A stretch of 62,500 nucleotides of DNA from Mesostigma viride (Eukaryota; Streptophyta; Mesostigmatophyceae; Mesostigmatales; Mesostigmataceae), in the NCBI GenBank assembly GCA_009746045.1, contig RPFO01000084.1:492348-554847 (forward strand), in the 5' to 3' direction. The position numbers were made by a program, and so were the translations under genes. Below are positions 44,125 to 62,500 of this stretch, in pieces. Position 1 is the first letter of the stretch, and each line of letters opens with the position of its first letter. The notes below the pieces were generated by a model. It ran no database searches. It worked only from the letters and a program-made list of their open reading frames with translations, and was not told where the DNA came from.

Positions 44125-44573
44125 TTTAATTTTGATATGAATATTGGATTATCTTGCAATCAGTAAATTATACTGTGTGCAAGATGTCTGCATAAACTTT
44201 GATGTCCAGAACTGAAATTGTTGGCGTCCTTGCATGCATGGAACCTATTGATCGCGTAGGCTTTGAAGGCTGCTTGCTGGCCATGTACTATAAGCTTTGC
44301 CCAACGCCTAGTTGCCAATTATATATGCTTGCGTTGTGCACCGATGAGCACTGCTTTTGAACATGAAAAGTGAAATACCTCGTTTCAGCTTTCAGCGTAA
44401 GCATTTCTTTATGTTTCTGCATTTGCCCTCTTTTCAGTGTGATTTCACATGATCAAGGTAACGGCAACCAGACTTCACAGTGGCCGGCTGCATGTTGAGA
44501 AACGATGGGCTCGTAAACCAGTAATTACTCCCCACCATGATCCTTGCGGATAGCCTCAACCCGTGTCGTCCTG

Positions 44574-45101
44574 TCAACTGTCAAGATTTGAACGTGGTCG
44601 ATTAGATCCTTCAGTTTGCAGCAGGGCTCTCCTTATAGCACCTTGCACATGGCCACTTTTATCGCCGCCTGATTCCGTAAAGCCCTCGGTATGCGCAAGG
44701 ATATTGAAGGTGCCTGCCGCCGACACAGGTTTATCGATTTGGGCTTCCCCGAAATTGATTTTACCCCTCAATGCAGCGCGACTCGCAAAAATATGGCGCC
44801 CTTCTCTTTCTGAGCTTAGGATGGCGGGTACGGAAATCCAGGCGCTCAATATAAAGAGGACTATGCTTACGACGCATAGCACAACAACGCATCTTTCGCT
44901 CATTTCGTTGGAATCATCGCAATTCGTTGGAGAAACGCTTGCAGGACGCCTTTTCACTCGCCTCTCCATGGTTTGCGTGCAGATGAGGAGGTCAACCACG
45001 CCAATATGACGCACAACTAGCTCGCCGTTGTCATGCAGTATTTCCTTTGGCAAAATTGATTTGACGTGACCAAATTGATGGGAAGGTGCTCGGTGAAACA
45101 T
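44574..45101 (-). CDS. Hypothetical single-pass membrane protein (doubtful)
   Basis: An uninterrupted 175-codon frame on the minus strand from ATG 45101 to a TGA at 44574. It contains one convincing hydrophobic segment, CVVVLCVVSIVLFILSAWIS, preceded by MSERC and followed by a polar C-terminus. A shorter start at MSERC would make a small signal-anchored protein. No family is recognised, no splice evidence or homologue could be assessed, and chance is a real possibility. Confidence 0.3.
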   Translation of the reverse strand: MFHRAPSHQFGHVKSILPKEILHDNGELVVRHIGVVDLLICTQTMERRVKRRPASVSPTNCDDSNEMSERCVVVLCVVSIVLFILSAWISVPAILSSEREGRHIFASRAALRGKINFGEAQIDKPVSAAGTFNILAHTEGFTESGGDKSGHVQGAIRRALLQTEGSNRPRSNLDS

Positions 45102-45908
45102 GACAGGTAGAAACAACGAGAGCTACGCTGGAGGGTAATCACTACAGTAAGTGAAATAGAAGCGCTTGAACTGCTTTGTTGAACCCGGCCAATGGGCATG
45201 ATCCACCTGAAGTGCGAAAGTAACAGATACAGTATACCGGGTCTTATTAGGGGGAAGGAAAGGTATGCATGATGGCCTAGGTCCAAAATCATGCCGTCAG
45301 GCATGCTTATCGCGATTCCGTCGTCTAATCAAACAGCTCAAAAGGAGAGAAAGAATCGATCCATGGCAGCGAGCCGGCAGCGGCCAAGCCCCTCAGAAAA
45401 AACCGCCTACACATTACTGGTGCATACCGGCCTGCGGCTGGCAATCCTTCCTGAAAAGTGATCACTGAGAACTTGCCGTAAAATGGATTAACCCTTTTGG
45501 TTGATGAGCATGCTTTATGACACGTGGCAACAGATTTGCGCCGCGCCCGCGCATGAGCCACGTGGGTCCGACGTTCCGAGTTCCGACTGTTTGCTGCTTT
45601 TGACGTTTGGATTTCCGCGAAAAATGTGGCACGCTCCTGGCACGCTGCACGTCCGCACCCGGCCGTCTACGCGCCCCAGGAGATCATTTGTTACGGCCGT
45701 GCTGCGTCAGCAGTCTGCCGCGCGCGTGCTGTGTCATTTATTACGGGCAGTGGCCGACCTTCGATCATTCAGGCGAAGCCGAACAGGTTATTTACGAGCA
45801 GTGAGACCGTGTGTGCAGCAAATTACCGCGATTTCGTGCGAATTTCTCCATTGGTCTGCTGCTTTTTGTGGCTGACTTTGTTCCGTCGAGTTTAGAGTAT
45901 TTATCGAG

Positions 45909-53141
<7,233 letters not shown>

Positions 53142-54538
53142 GCGTCGTTAGATTGTATTTTGCCAAGCTCAAGTACTGTATGTTGGTTTTGTGTGCTCAA
53201 GGATATATTTGTAGCATCGCCCAATTGGGTGTAGGGGTCTGCCCCATTGCATTGCCATTTCAACACTGGCTATTTTCTATAGCTTAAACCGTAAATCTAT
53301 AGAAAGTTCTGAATCTTCTTTCAATTAATAAGCACTGTTCGTTGACAAAGTTGCATATCTGAAGAGCGGTCGATCCCCATCCCGTCTTGTCATGCATATG
53401 CCATGCAACATGCCACCATGCATGCACTGGTTGTAAGCAGGTCTCAAACTTAAGTACCGAGGAGATGTAGAACTCAGGGCTGAAATCTGGTAAATCTGGA
53501 CCATGGTAGAGAGCTCTAGCTTGCCATAACTATCATTGTCCGCACGCGTCGATTGAGTTTCGCACAGGATTAAGCGGTCAAGGTTAAGCACATTGATTAA
53601 AGTTAATTGAAAATACGTGTCTCCGACTTCGTGTACACCACTATGTAGCCTTCTATATATTAGTCTAAAATATGTCATTCAAGGTTGTTTCATTGAGATT
53701 ATATCATTCAAGAGATCGCCGACATTTCAGACATGCATGGCTAGCTATATTGACACGATACGTGTGTGGCTAATTATGTTCAGAGCCAGACCTAGGCGTT
53801 TAGCTAAAGCCTACCTGAGTGAGCGGCGCTAGCACATTTTGTTCATGTGCAAGGCACTCCTACGGAAGTAGTACGTACTTGTGTGTCCATGTGCGCATAG
53901 GTGTCACTCGTACGTTCTCAGCATCTTCAGTTCCTCTATGGCTGCAAGGCGTGGACCCCCAGACACGGCGCTTTCAAGAGCGGGCAGCTTGACGGCAGAC
54001 TGATGGGGCACGTACTATATAACAAAAGGGGCATGTACTGAACTAAGCGCAAACATTTGATCCCAAGATAGAAAACATTCACGTGAACGTATTTTCATTA
54101 CGCGTGTGCATGATGATGGTACCGATGAATTGCATGGATACTTCGGGCTATACGAGTATCCATGTAAGCCCACCTACCAACCGAAGGAGTCACACTAGAC
54201 ATTCTATCTTACTTATCAGGCCTCAGGCTTTCATAGAGCATACCGACCTTCCCAGGGTGATAGCGAAAATTTTGTGCAATAGCACATGTTTGAACCGAAT
54301 ACTTGCACAAAAAAATCCCTCGGTGTAACGCTCTCGTGAACCAAACGGATAAAAGCAGCCGTGCCACATAATTACCGAAAGGTAGGCTTTGCAGGGTGCT
54401 TGTTGCAAACGCCTTGCCACTGCAATCAAATGTCCAAATCATAACCATGCCGCCATGACCATAGAAAGAAGTCGGCAAGAAGCCAGGCCTACCATAGAAG
54501 TCGTCATCGAACAATCGTATTACACTTGTAAACTGATA

Positions 54539-54803
54539 TCAAAGAGACAACCAGCGCAGGCCAGAAATCGGGAGAATCCGGACCATGGTAGCTCGAGCCT
54601 GCCGTTATCTTTTCCGCGTTTTCGAGTCGTTCAGGATGATGAAGATGAATGGTGATGGAAATGTGTATCCTTGTGCATTGAAATTATGGCTGGCTTACGT
54701 GTGGAGCGACTAGATGACCTAGACGGTGGGGCCGGAAACAGCATGCTTGATCAGGGCGTGTGTTTCTAGCCTAACTGGCCGGGAGTGTCTAGTGGTCAGT
54801 GAG
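54539..54803 (-). mobile_element. Family C retroposon, copy 2, with 16-bp target duplication
   Basis: 265 bp, nearly identical to 40797-41065, bounded by CACTTGTAAACTGATA at 54523-54538 and 54804-54819. No coding potential. It carries a TGTCTAGTGGTCAG string resembling a tRNA A box at its plus-strand right end, which may be chance. 53142-54522 otherwise shows no gene; 55000-55759 likewise. Confidence 0.88.
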
Positions 54804-55759
54804 CACTTGTAAACTGATAGTTTAGAAGCATACCAAGTATAGCGGTTTATAGCCAGCGATAATCACGGCCCCCCCGCCAATTACCACAGTACGCCAGTGC
54901 CACCTGATCCGCAAGAGAAAATCCCTACATATTATTCCTCACCACACAAAGACTCGCGAAAATGGTTTCGAACAGCGTCCACGCCCATGCGGCCTTGGAC
55001 ATACGTCGTGTGATCAACTGCTAGCTACACGTGCTGGCTAGTTCGTTCGTACAGAATGACCGCCACCATGCGCCAAATGATTTTTCAGCATGCCTTCTAC
55101 AAACCGTCTTGTACTTACCTTTTGGACTGGCACATTCTCGAACGTCGCATACCATTTTTAACCCTCTCGCCGGCCAGAATCCAGTCAGGCCCCATACTAG
55201 GTAGGCCGGAAATAATTAGCGGATTGTGATGGGATCCAAGATCCAACGTGATCTGCAATTTGTCTGCATGCGTGGCATACGTACATAATGTCACGTGGAA
55301 GATGCAACGTCGCGTTCTGTCGCATCGTCCCATCGCCAGTTCGCCACCAGCATATTTTGACACCTCAATCCTTGGCTGTGGCGTGTCAGCATCTATAGGA
55401 GCCACTCAGCCAGCCAGCCGTGGCCCCGTACACGCCCGGCACGAGCACGGCCCCGCTCCCGCGCTCCCGCCATGGGGTAACCGACCCCATCAGTCCGCCA
55501 GCAAACGCAACGATGCGAGATGAATCAACCCGGTCCCCGCGGTCACTGGTTTCCATTCCCAGACACAATCGTTTATGGCAGCATGTTTGAGCGCTGATTC
55601 GCATAGGTAGAGTATGGATGCAGGCGCCGTAGCATCAGGATTGCAGGAATTTGCACTGGTTGGGATCAGCTTGCAGTTGTCGAGGGCGCGCCGGTGACGT
55701 AGTTAACGGTGGCTTGGTACGTCCCTTCTTTGTTTGGTTTTTCTCGTTGGTGCGTGGAC

Positions 55760-58700
55760 ATGGTGGCTTCCAGCGTGATGGCGGCGCCAATCGATAGACA
55801 AGCTGGCCTGGAAGGGCTATTATTGCACTCGGACTCCCCGGACGTGAGCGTTTCAGAAGTCTATGTCGTGCAAGCCAAGGCGCAGAGCTCCGGATTGCTG
55901 AAGAAGGGAGCCGTCGGCTTGAAGTCTATGGTCAATTTCTTGATCACAGGTACGCGTGTGTTAGCGCGCGTCTTATTTCCCCCTCCTGTTGTCTTGCATT
56001 ACTTTTTGTATGATTTGCCATCTGGACGCCAATCAGCCCATTAGGTTCATCCTTGTGTGGCTTCTCAGGTGGACGCTGGCAGCTTCCTGGCAGCATCAGA
56101 CCTTTTGAGGTCCACGTTGTCACGTGATCTTCGATAGCGGTACGGCAAAATCTTAAGCAGGCGCCGTAATCCTTATAAATAATCCTTTCGGATGTAAAAT
56201 ATTTTTTACTTGCACAAGATTAGCTTCTGAGTTACCTGGTCGTCGGGACGGGCACAGCTCTTGTTTGCTGTGGGGCTATGTGGATATAGTTCTGATCCGG
56301 TAGGGTTAGGGGAGCTTGCTGATTGTGAGAGAAGCAGGCAGGTGGGGCTGGCACCTGCTTGGAGGCGGACCTGCGAGGGCAGTGAGTGAGTGGGCCAGGT
56401 AGGGACTATGGATGGGAGCTGTGTAGTCCTCGGATTTACTGAGCTTGGATTCGTAACCTCATCATGTGTGCTGCTAGCAGCAAGTGAGTGGGAAAACCCA
56501 GCCCTGAGTCGTTATCTGTGTGCCCAAGCCACGCACTCAGATAGCACTGACCCCTCTATAAGTGCCTCTTCACGAATACATCCCATACGATGCCATATGG
56601 CCCAATACATAGACAGCGCAGCCTCATTAGGTGCAAGTGGCAAACTTGTGCATAATGTTTCATCATTTTTCAATCATTCTATTCTAGTGATTGTTATACT
56701 CTGGCTTTGACATTTTGTCAAAGTTAGTTTGAGGTAACCTTGATGCTGAGGTGCCCTCAGCAGTCCTCCTTCATGCCAGGGAGATGGCTAAGGAGATGCT
56801 TAAATGGATGGTTCAGGAGATGGGTAAGGGAATATGGCTCCTTGCTACACACGCAAGTATAAACATGTTACACACGCAAGTATAAACATGTTACACACGC
56901 AAGTATAAACATGTTACACACGCAAGTATAAACATGTTACACACGCAAGTATAAACATGTTACACACGCAAATATAAACATGTTACACACGCAAATAGGC
57001 CATTTTTGCCAGCGCCGTGTCATGGGCTCGTGTACCGGTGCGCTCGCCTCTGCCAAATTTCGTGCCATCATGGCGCCCCGCATCAACCTGTCGAGGTTGC
57101 TACCATCGCTGTTGTATATTGCATGACGATTTTGCGGCCACTTGCGCCAGCCGCGTTCCCTGGTTGCCCGTTAGAGGACACCGAGTTGGTTCCATTACAA
57201 TTGCGCGGTTTATAGCATGTCCAGAGCCCAGTTGGTAGCCAGGATCGACCGCGAGGCTGGCTGCCGGCCCACGTGGGGAGTGGGCGTGAGGATCAAGGAG
57301 ACAACCAGCGCAGGCCAGAAAGTGAGGATTTTCATCCGCCGGCTGCATGGCCACATCTCGTTCCTGCTCGCCACATGGCCACATCTCCTGGCTGCTCGCC
57401 ACATCTCGTCGCCAAGCCGTGTTTTTCTAGTCCTAGCTACTAAGCCCCCTTGTGACAGAAAGGTGCTGATGCCTGTCTGCCCGACGCCGCCTGCCGCTGG
57501 GGACTGGTTGTCATCCGACGGCTTCTAACGTCCCATGGCCATGTTTCCCTGGGTCCCTGGTAGGGAAACAGCCCCATCTTAAAAGATGACTGAAGAAGTC
57601 CGACCTGGGCTCGGTCAAGTAGAACGTAGTACGGCCACTCAGGTGGTGCCGGCTGTGCGTGCCGGCTACTGACACAATATGGGGTCGGACCGTAGTTCAC
57701 ACGGTACCGTACTATGGACCATTGAACGCTGCTGCTACCGCCACACCCGTGGCGCTCTTTGTTACTCCCCCAACGTGCCTCTTTGCTACTCCCCCAACGT
57801 GCCTCTTTGCTACTCCCCCAGCGTGCCTCTTTGCTACTCCCCCAACGTGCCTCTTTGCTACTCCCCCAGCGTGCCTCTTTGCTACTCCCCCAGCGTGCCT
57901 CTTTGTTACTCCCCCAACGTGCCTCTTTGCTACTCCCCCAGCGTGCCTCTTTGTTACTCCCCCAACGTGCCTCTTTGCTACTCCCCCAGCGTGCCTCTTT
58001 GCTACTCCCCCAGCGTGCCTCTTTGCTACTCCCCCAACGTGCTTCTTTGCTACTCCCCCAGCGTTTGCAGTTTACAAAAAGGTCATCCGCGTTGTTTCTT
58101 TGGACCACAGGTTGTCTGTGCGTTACCCCGCTGCGATGCGCAACCAGGCAGGCCCCGATGCCTCGTGCGGTCGCACCATTCATTTTTCAGGTGCCTGGCA
58201 CGGTCCCGCGCGCACTCATGCATGCAGGGCCAGGTGCATTCATTCACATTGTGGGTGCGGAACTTGGTCGGTACTCTGCTGCAGGTAGCAAAAGGGTGTT
58301 GTGGCCTATGCACACATGCATATTCGATGCACAATTTTGTGTGTATGCGTGTTCATCAGTCTCCTGCCTTGGTTGTTCTCATCATCCCGCGCTGATTCCT
58401 ACCTGATTCCTACCTCCCAACAGCCCTCATTTATGGGGAGAGGAAATTGTTTGTTTGGAGATGAGAACGTCGCCTTGCGGCCAGTTGATAAGTCCTCACT
58501 CACCATGATGGTGGCCTAAAGAGCTCACGAGGGCCATTGGGGTGAGGCAAGCGTTCTAAAAATACAGAAGTAGGTTGTGCTACTCAGTGCTAACCGAGGT
58601 CCTTGAAGCAAGCAAGGTCGGAGCTGGCATGTGGAACCGCAACCCCGGCCGTCCCTCTGCTGCAACTCGCACATGCATGGGCTAACTGGCCGCTGGCATG

Positions 58701-61700
58701 TGGAAACCGTGGTGCTAGCTGTCCCTTGCTGCGCTGAGGCGCACAAATACCAAGCTGGCATCAGGATTGGATTGGCGCTGACTCGCACGAATCCAATCGC
58801 CAAGCCGGCTGATGTAGAGCTACTAGCGTGTCTACTGGCATGTTGGGATGGCGCTGCGTGGCGGGATGGCACGTGCAGGGAGCGGCGCGGCGGGCAAGCT
58901 CGCCGACGTGCACATGCAGGAGACGGTGGCCAACATCGTGACGTGCTTCCCCTACATCCTCGCCGGCATCAAGGTGCACGCGTGAGTGTATATTATATAT
59001 GTATATTATATGTTTATTATATGTTTATTATATGTATATAATAATAGATCCCAAGTGTGTTTATACCCATTGTATATGTATATAGGTCACCATGCTAGTA
59101 ATTCTATTCTACAATAGTGTGCATGCTGGTTGTTTCATTGATATATACTTAGAATATGTCTTAGAGTATACCCAGCCAACGTGTTGTGACAGTTCCCCTT
59201 GCATCCATCGCCGGCATCAACATGCACACGTGCGTGTACCCCCTCAAAAATTTAACTGCTTTCACAGAAGGAAACCCTCCGTTTTGGGGGCCGGGCACTG
59301 CCGGTCCCCAAGGTACGTGGGCAGCGTCTTGGGATGGATTCTATTACTTTGCGCGTACGACAGCAGCGATGTCGGAATCGCTCCGACAGCTATTGCCCAC
59401 TGGTACAAACACGTGTCGCAAATGGCTGGATTCAGAGAGTCACTTGTGATGTTGGTAATCTGGGTGGTGGCGCTCGAATGGTTGGCGCACACGACATCAG
59501 GCACGATCTCTGCCTTGGCCGTGATGTGTCACAGCATTGTCGATGACCCCATGGGCTAGTGTGTGAGGTCGCCGTCATGATCGCGTGTTGTGTTTGTTCG
59601 CATGTGCTGCCATCCCTGGCACGTGTGTCGCAACACATTGTGCTGCCGTCACACTTCTGTCACATCATGCACATTGTGCTAATATTGTTCATTCCACATT
59701 TATGGCATCCCGCATCCCTGCAGGCGGGACCTCCCCAACAAGCTCTTCGCCACGCCTATGCCACCATCCTCCAATATCTCACTACGACCATCTCGTGTGT
59801 ATACTAATAGTACACTAATTAAATATGACGTTGCACGATTGTTCCAACACGCTCTGACATGCTCGCAGGCCGGACCTCCCCGAGCAGCTCTACGCCGCAT
59901 CCATGGTCGGCGTGGGCCTGACGGCGATGCTGTACCACGCGGCGGGCGCCCCGCAGCCCTCCGACGCCACCGCCCGCAGCAGCGACAGTGGCGCGCGAAG
60001 CGTCACTGGTCCAAGTGACGGCAGGCAGGGCAAGCACGGCAAGCGTGGCGCTGGCAGCGGAGGAGGGAGCGGTCGTCGCGAGTGCAGGAGCGCGCACCTC
60101 CGCTTCCGCCCCACCCGCCACCTCCACCACCACGACAAGGAGAGCGATCCCGGGTCGCAGCATTGGTGGAAGCCACGAGGCGGTGGTGCTATCGCCGAGG
60201 GCAAGGCCGTCGTGGAAGGGGCGATGGGACAAGCGGGGGCGGCGGTCGGGCGGTGGGTCATGGCGGGACCGATGGCCGGCGGGGTTGTCCTTGCTGGGCC
60301 TGCATCGGTCGCGGCCCCTGTGGTCGGTGAGGCGGCCGATGCCGCCGAAGCGTGGGTGAGCGATGCCGTGACATTTGAGGCGTTTGAGGGCCAGCAGGGA
60401 GGGACGAGCCGGAGGACATACAAGGGGCCTACGCCGGCAGAGCGGGTAGGTGCGAGACTCAGGGAGGAGAACAACCACTATGCTGGCGGCGGCAAGTTGA
60501 GTGGCAGCGCCACCCGGCAGGTTTCCGTGCTACCTGATTGGCTGTCGCGTGTCTTCCATGGAACCGACGCTTCGGAGTCCCCCAACGCGACCGCGACTGG
60601 CACCCCTTCTGCGGGGGTCATTCACTCGTTGCGGCCTCGTGCCCCCGAGAAGCCTGCACCCGTGTGGGGGGTGCAAGCTCTGCAGGTGCCCAGCTCTGCA
60701 GAGGACCGCTCGCTGGCACGCTGTTCCGCAAGCGGGGACGCTGGGGGCCTGTCAGATGGTCCCAGTGTCAGTCGCAGTGTCAGAAGCCTGTCGGACCACC
60801 ACCAGGGTCCACTGGCGTGGCCGAACGAGCCGGGGGAGGAACAGCGGGGGAGGGAGTTCGTCGACTCGTTGCTCCGAGGCATCACACCCGCGTCGTCCTC
60901 CTCGCACTCCCAGCAGTCCTCCTTGAAGAAGCAGCATGACGCTGGCGGCAGTAGGGTTACGAATGCTGGCATTGGCACTTCCGCTTCCCCTGAGGGTATG
61001 TTTGGTGGTGGGACGACGGGCTCGACCTTGGGCGACACAAAAGACAAGAGGAAGGAGGAGAAGAACGAGGGAGCCGGTCACGGGCTGCGGTTCTGGCGGC
61101 GGTTCGACCGAGCTGGGTGGCGCAACTTCACCCGCCAGGTGGATTGTGCCGCCATCGCGCTGTCGGCGGCGCTGCTGACGTACGCCACCAACAGCAACCG
61201 GACGCTGGGCCACGGGCAGCTGCCGCCGCCAGCTGGCGCCGCTGCGATCAACAGCAACAATAATGATCACCGCACGAACGGTTATAATGCATCGTTGCGA
61301 GAGGCCCCCGCACCATCGTCATCCCTTTTCCCCGCCTCCTCGACAGGCACCACCTGGCCGCCGCTCGGTGAGTCGATTTCTGATCATCGTTCAACCAATA
61401 ACGGGCCGTTCTCTGCCCGGCAGCCGCAGGGTCCCTCGACGCCATGCCCAGCTACGGGAGAAGGCCACGGCGCCACCAGCGCCAGGGGCCCCAGGGGCCC
61501 CAGGGGCCCGGCGGTGCTGGCAGGTGTTTCTGCGGTGGCCTCGTTCGTGCACCCGATGGCAGTGCTTCTCGTCCACGGGGGCCTGATGGAGCATGAGCTC
61601 GCCAAGCGGGTCGCCAGGGACCCTTCGTTGCGCCGCCAGCAGCGGCTGCACTGGGTCACGGGTGTGATGGGGTTTATTGCGGGGGTGGCGGAGGAAGGGA

Positions 61701-61816
61701 TGCCAGAGACACCGTTCCTGCACGCCACGTGGCACGTGCTCACATACGCGTCGTCGTTTTACGCGGCCAATGCGCTGCTGAGCAGCCAGTGGCGCGGCAA
61801 GCGGGACTACAAGTGA
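55760..61816 (+). CDS. CREST-superfamily seven-helix membrane protein with a large soluble insertion (3 exons)
   Basis: Exons 55760-55949, 58879-58981 and 59869-61816 join in frame (746 aa). CREST proteins (alkaline ceramidases, PAQR receptors, PGAP/TMEM8) are membrane hydrolases with a Ser, three His and an Asp around a Zn site. Seen here: TM1 NIVTCFPYILAGIKV; TM2 ending ASMVGVGLTAMLYHAAG (Ser-x8-His spacing); TM3 VDCAAIALSAALLTYA (Asp); TM4-5 VLAGVSAVASFVHPMAVLLV; TM6 HWVTGVMGFIAGVAEEG; TM7 starting HATWHVLTY (His-x3-His). Between TM2 and TM3 lie about 400 residues of low-complexity, Gly/Ser/Arg-rich sequence, far longer than the usual short loop. The N-terminal exon (MVASSVMAAPID to NFLITG) is assigned by phase and proximity only and is the weakest part. 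The enzyme activity and exact subfamily are unknown. Confidence 0.78.
56845..56997. repeat. 23-bp tandem repeat, 6-7 copies
   Basis: ACACACGCAAGTATAAACAT plus GTT, almost perfect; the last two units read CAAATA. It lies in intron 1 of the CREST-type gene. Confidence 0.92.
57292..57330 (-). repeat. Family C retroposon terminal fragment
   Basis: ATCAAGGAGACAACCAGCGC, then AGGCCAGAAAG: the shared end of the family C retroposon only, about 40 bp. Confidence 0.65.
57754..58065. repeat. 24-bp minisatellite, about 13 copies
   Basis: Unit CTACTCCCCCAACGTGCCTC plus TTTG. Being divisible by three it encodes fixed octapeptides (CYSPNVPL on plus, EARWGSSK on minus), giving long frames on both strands. 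Units differ at one position (AACGTG or AGCGTG) in the order N N S N S S N S N S S N S, which shows a higher-order S-N-S-S-N pattern. Intronic in the CREST-type gene; not treated as coding. Confidence 0.93.
59192..59238 (+). other. Exon 2 donor-side 'echo' in the CREST gene
   Basis: TTCCCCTTGCATCC, then ATCGCCGGCATCAACATGCA and CACGTGCGTGTA, closely matching the last 40 bases of exon 2 and its splice donor (58948-58990; CGCCGGCATCAAGGTGCACG then CGTGAGTGTA). Confidence 0.75.
59706..59762 (+). other. Exon 3 acceptor-side 'echo' in the CREST gene
   Basis: CTGCAG acceptor followed by GCGGGACCTCCCCAACAAGC, then TCTTCGCCACGCC, closely matching the start of exon 3 at 59869 (GCCGGACCTCCCCGAGCAGC, then TCTACGCCGCATCC). 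It keeps the frame of the real exon (RDLPNKLFAT compared with PDLPEQLYAA). Confidence 0.8.
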
Positions 61817-61949
61817 ATAATTAATCATGCAGTCCCGTTGGATTATACAAATGATGGTTTCACGCCGGTGTGCACATACGGTTTGTAGACATTCTTTCCA
61901 TGAAGTTCGTGCGTGGCCAACCAGTCAGGCCAGCTGGAGGTCAGCGTGC

Positions 61950-62500
61950 AATCAAATTAATTAATTAATTAATTAAACACGTGCTCCCGTTGGGGAGTCA
62001 CGGAGCACTGAAGTGCTTTTAATCCCTGTGTGTGCACTACAGGAGAAAGGGCAGAGACCCCCAGTCTCCTTCATGCCAAAGGCATGCCACAGCTGCAATC
62101 GGGCGCGGCTAGCTAAAAGGACAGGCTAACGATCCGGCAAACTGTGGGTGCAATAAGACCCATGTAAGCGGGGCATAACAAGTATAGCGTGGGCAAGTAA
62201 TCTGACCATAGCACGGGCGTAGCATGGCTGTGCTAGGACTAGGCTAAGGCTATGGCTGGTTGTGTATACCGTGCGTTGGCGGCACGTGACTAGGTATGTT
62301 GGCACAGCTAGGCGAACATTCTAGGCATGGCTGCCTTAGCGGCAGTGACTCCAATGGTTACAATTGCTAGGGCTATTGCTATTCTAGCCCGCTGGGGGCG
62401 TCCACATCTTGTGGTTGATCATCAGGTCCCCGCCCCTCCAGTACACCTTGGGCTTCTGGGGGTCCTGCTTATGGCGGAGGTATTCCGGCCACAGGTCGCG
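61950..62500 (-). mobile_element. ORF1-only half-LINE (copy 4, cut by the window edge)
   Basis: Minus-strand element nearly identical to 10590-11130: (TTAA)n at 61955-61974, the stem-loop (GCACTGAAGTGC variant of the first hairpin), the 3' UTR and, from about 62400 to the window end, the ORF1 C-terminus (EYLRHKQDPQKPKVYW, GGDLMINHKMW). No reverse transcriptase separates ORF1 from the tail, as in copy 1. Confidence 0.85.

Noticed and set aside
58190-58285. Possible extra exon of the CREST gene (acceptor TTTTCAG, donor GCAGGTAGC)
   Set aside because: Its phase does not fit exon 1 without producing an implausible peptide, while exon 1 joins 58879 directly in frame.
57440-58406. Repeat protein with EARWGSSK or CYSPNVPL octapeptides
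   Set aside because: 24-bp satellite open on both strands, no unique domain at either end, intronic position.
58438-58492. Possible extra exon (ALIYGERKLFVW) of the CREST gene
   Set aside because: It fits the phase of exon 1 but runs into a stop without a convincing donor.

Overview
The window reads as nuclear DNA of a eukaryote of the green lineage (Viridiplantae, most likely an alga). The reasons are GT-AG introns in every host gene, plant-type telomeric heptamers (CCCTAAA) inside an intron, a plant-style peroxisomal 3-ketoacyl-CoA thiolase with an N-terminal PTS2 signal, a GT31 galactosyltransferase resembling plant hydroxyproline O-galactosyltransferases, and a PP2C resembling plant clade A. 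No bacterial operon, CRISPR array or rRNA is visible. Protein identities rest on motifs and remembered family patterns; no database search was run.

Layout. 1-1.9 kb: hexamer and 13-bp satellites. 1.9-10.4 kb: GT31 gene (+) whose introns hold fold-back MITEs and telomeric repeats. 10.5-27.7 kb: nested mobile DNA, comprising an ORF1-only 'half-LINE' (-), a Mutator-like transposase pseudogene with a PHD-like C-terminus (-) split by a CACTA-like MITE, two decayed reverse-transcriptase copies (+), and a structurally complete two-ORF LINE (-, 21.5-27.1 kb) with target-site duplications and 168-bp 5' monomers. 29.3-32.0 kb: two-exon PP2C gene (-). 33.4-37.1 kb: five-exon laccase-domain (YfiH/LACC1-like) gene (+), divergent from the PP2C. 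37.5-44.1 kb: second mobile cluster with a LINE A ORF2 remnant, a 300-bp CATC array, short 5'-truncated retroposons and a Helitron-like end. 45.9-53.1 kb: 14-exon peroxisomal thiolase (+). 54.5-58.1 kb: a retroposon and two satellites. 55.8-61.8 kb: a three-exon CREST-superfamily seven-helix membrane protein (+) with a giant soluble insertion. 61.95 kb to the end: a second half-LINE (-), cut by the window edge.

The host genes show no functional linkage. Two themes stand out. First, several retroelement families end in a short RNA-type stem-loop followed by a (TTAA)n tail; one of these stems shows a compensatory base change, and an apparently ORF1-only element carries the same tail as an ORF2-bearing LINE. 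Second, introns of the thiolase and membrane-protein genes contain short decayed copies ('echoes') of the neighbouring exon edge together with its splice site.
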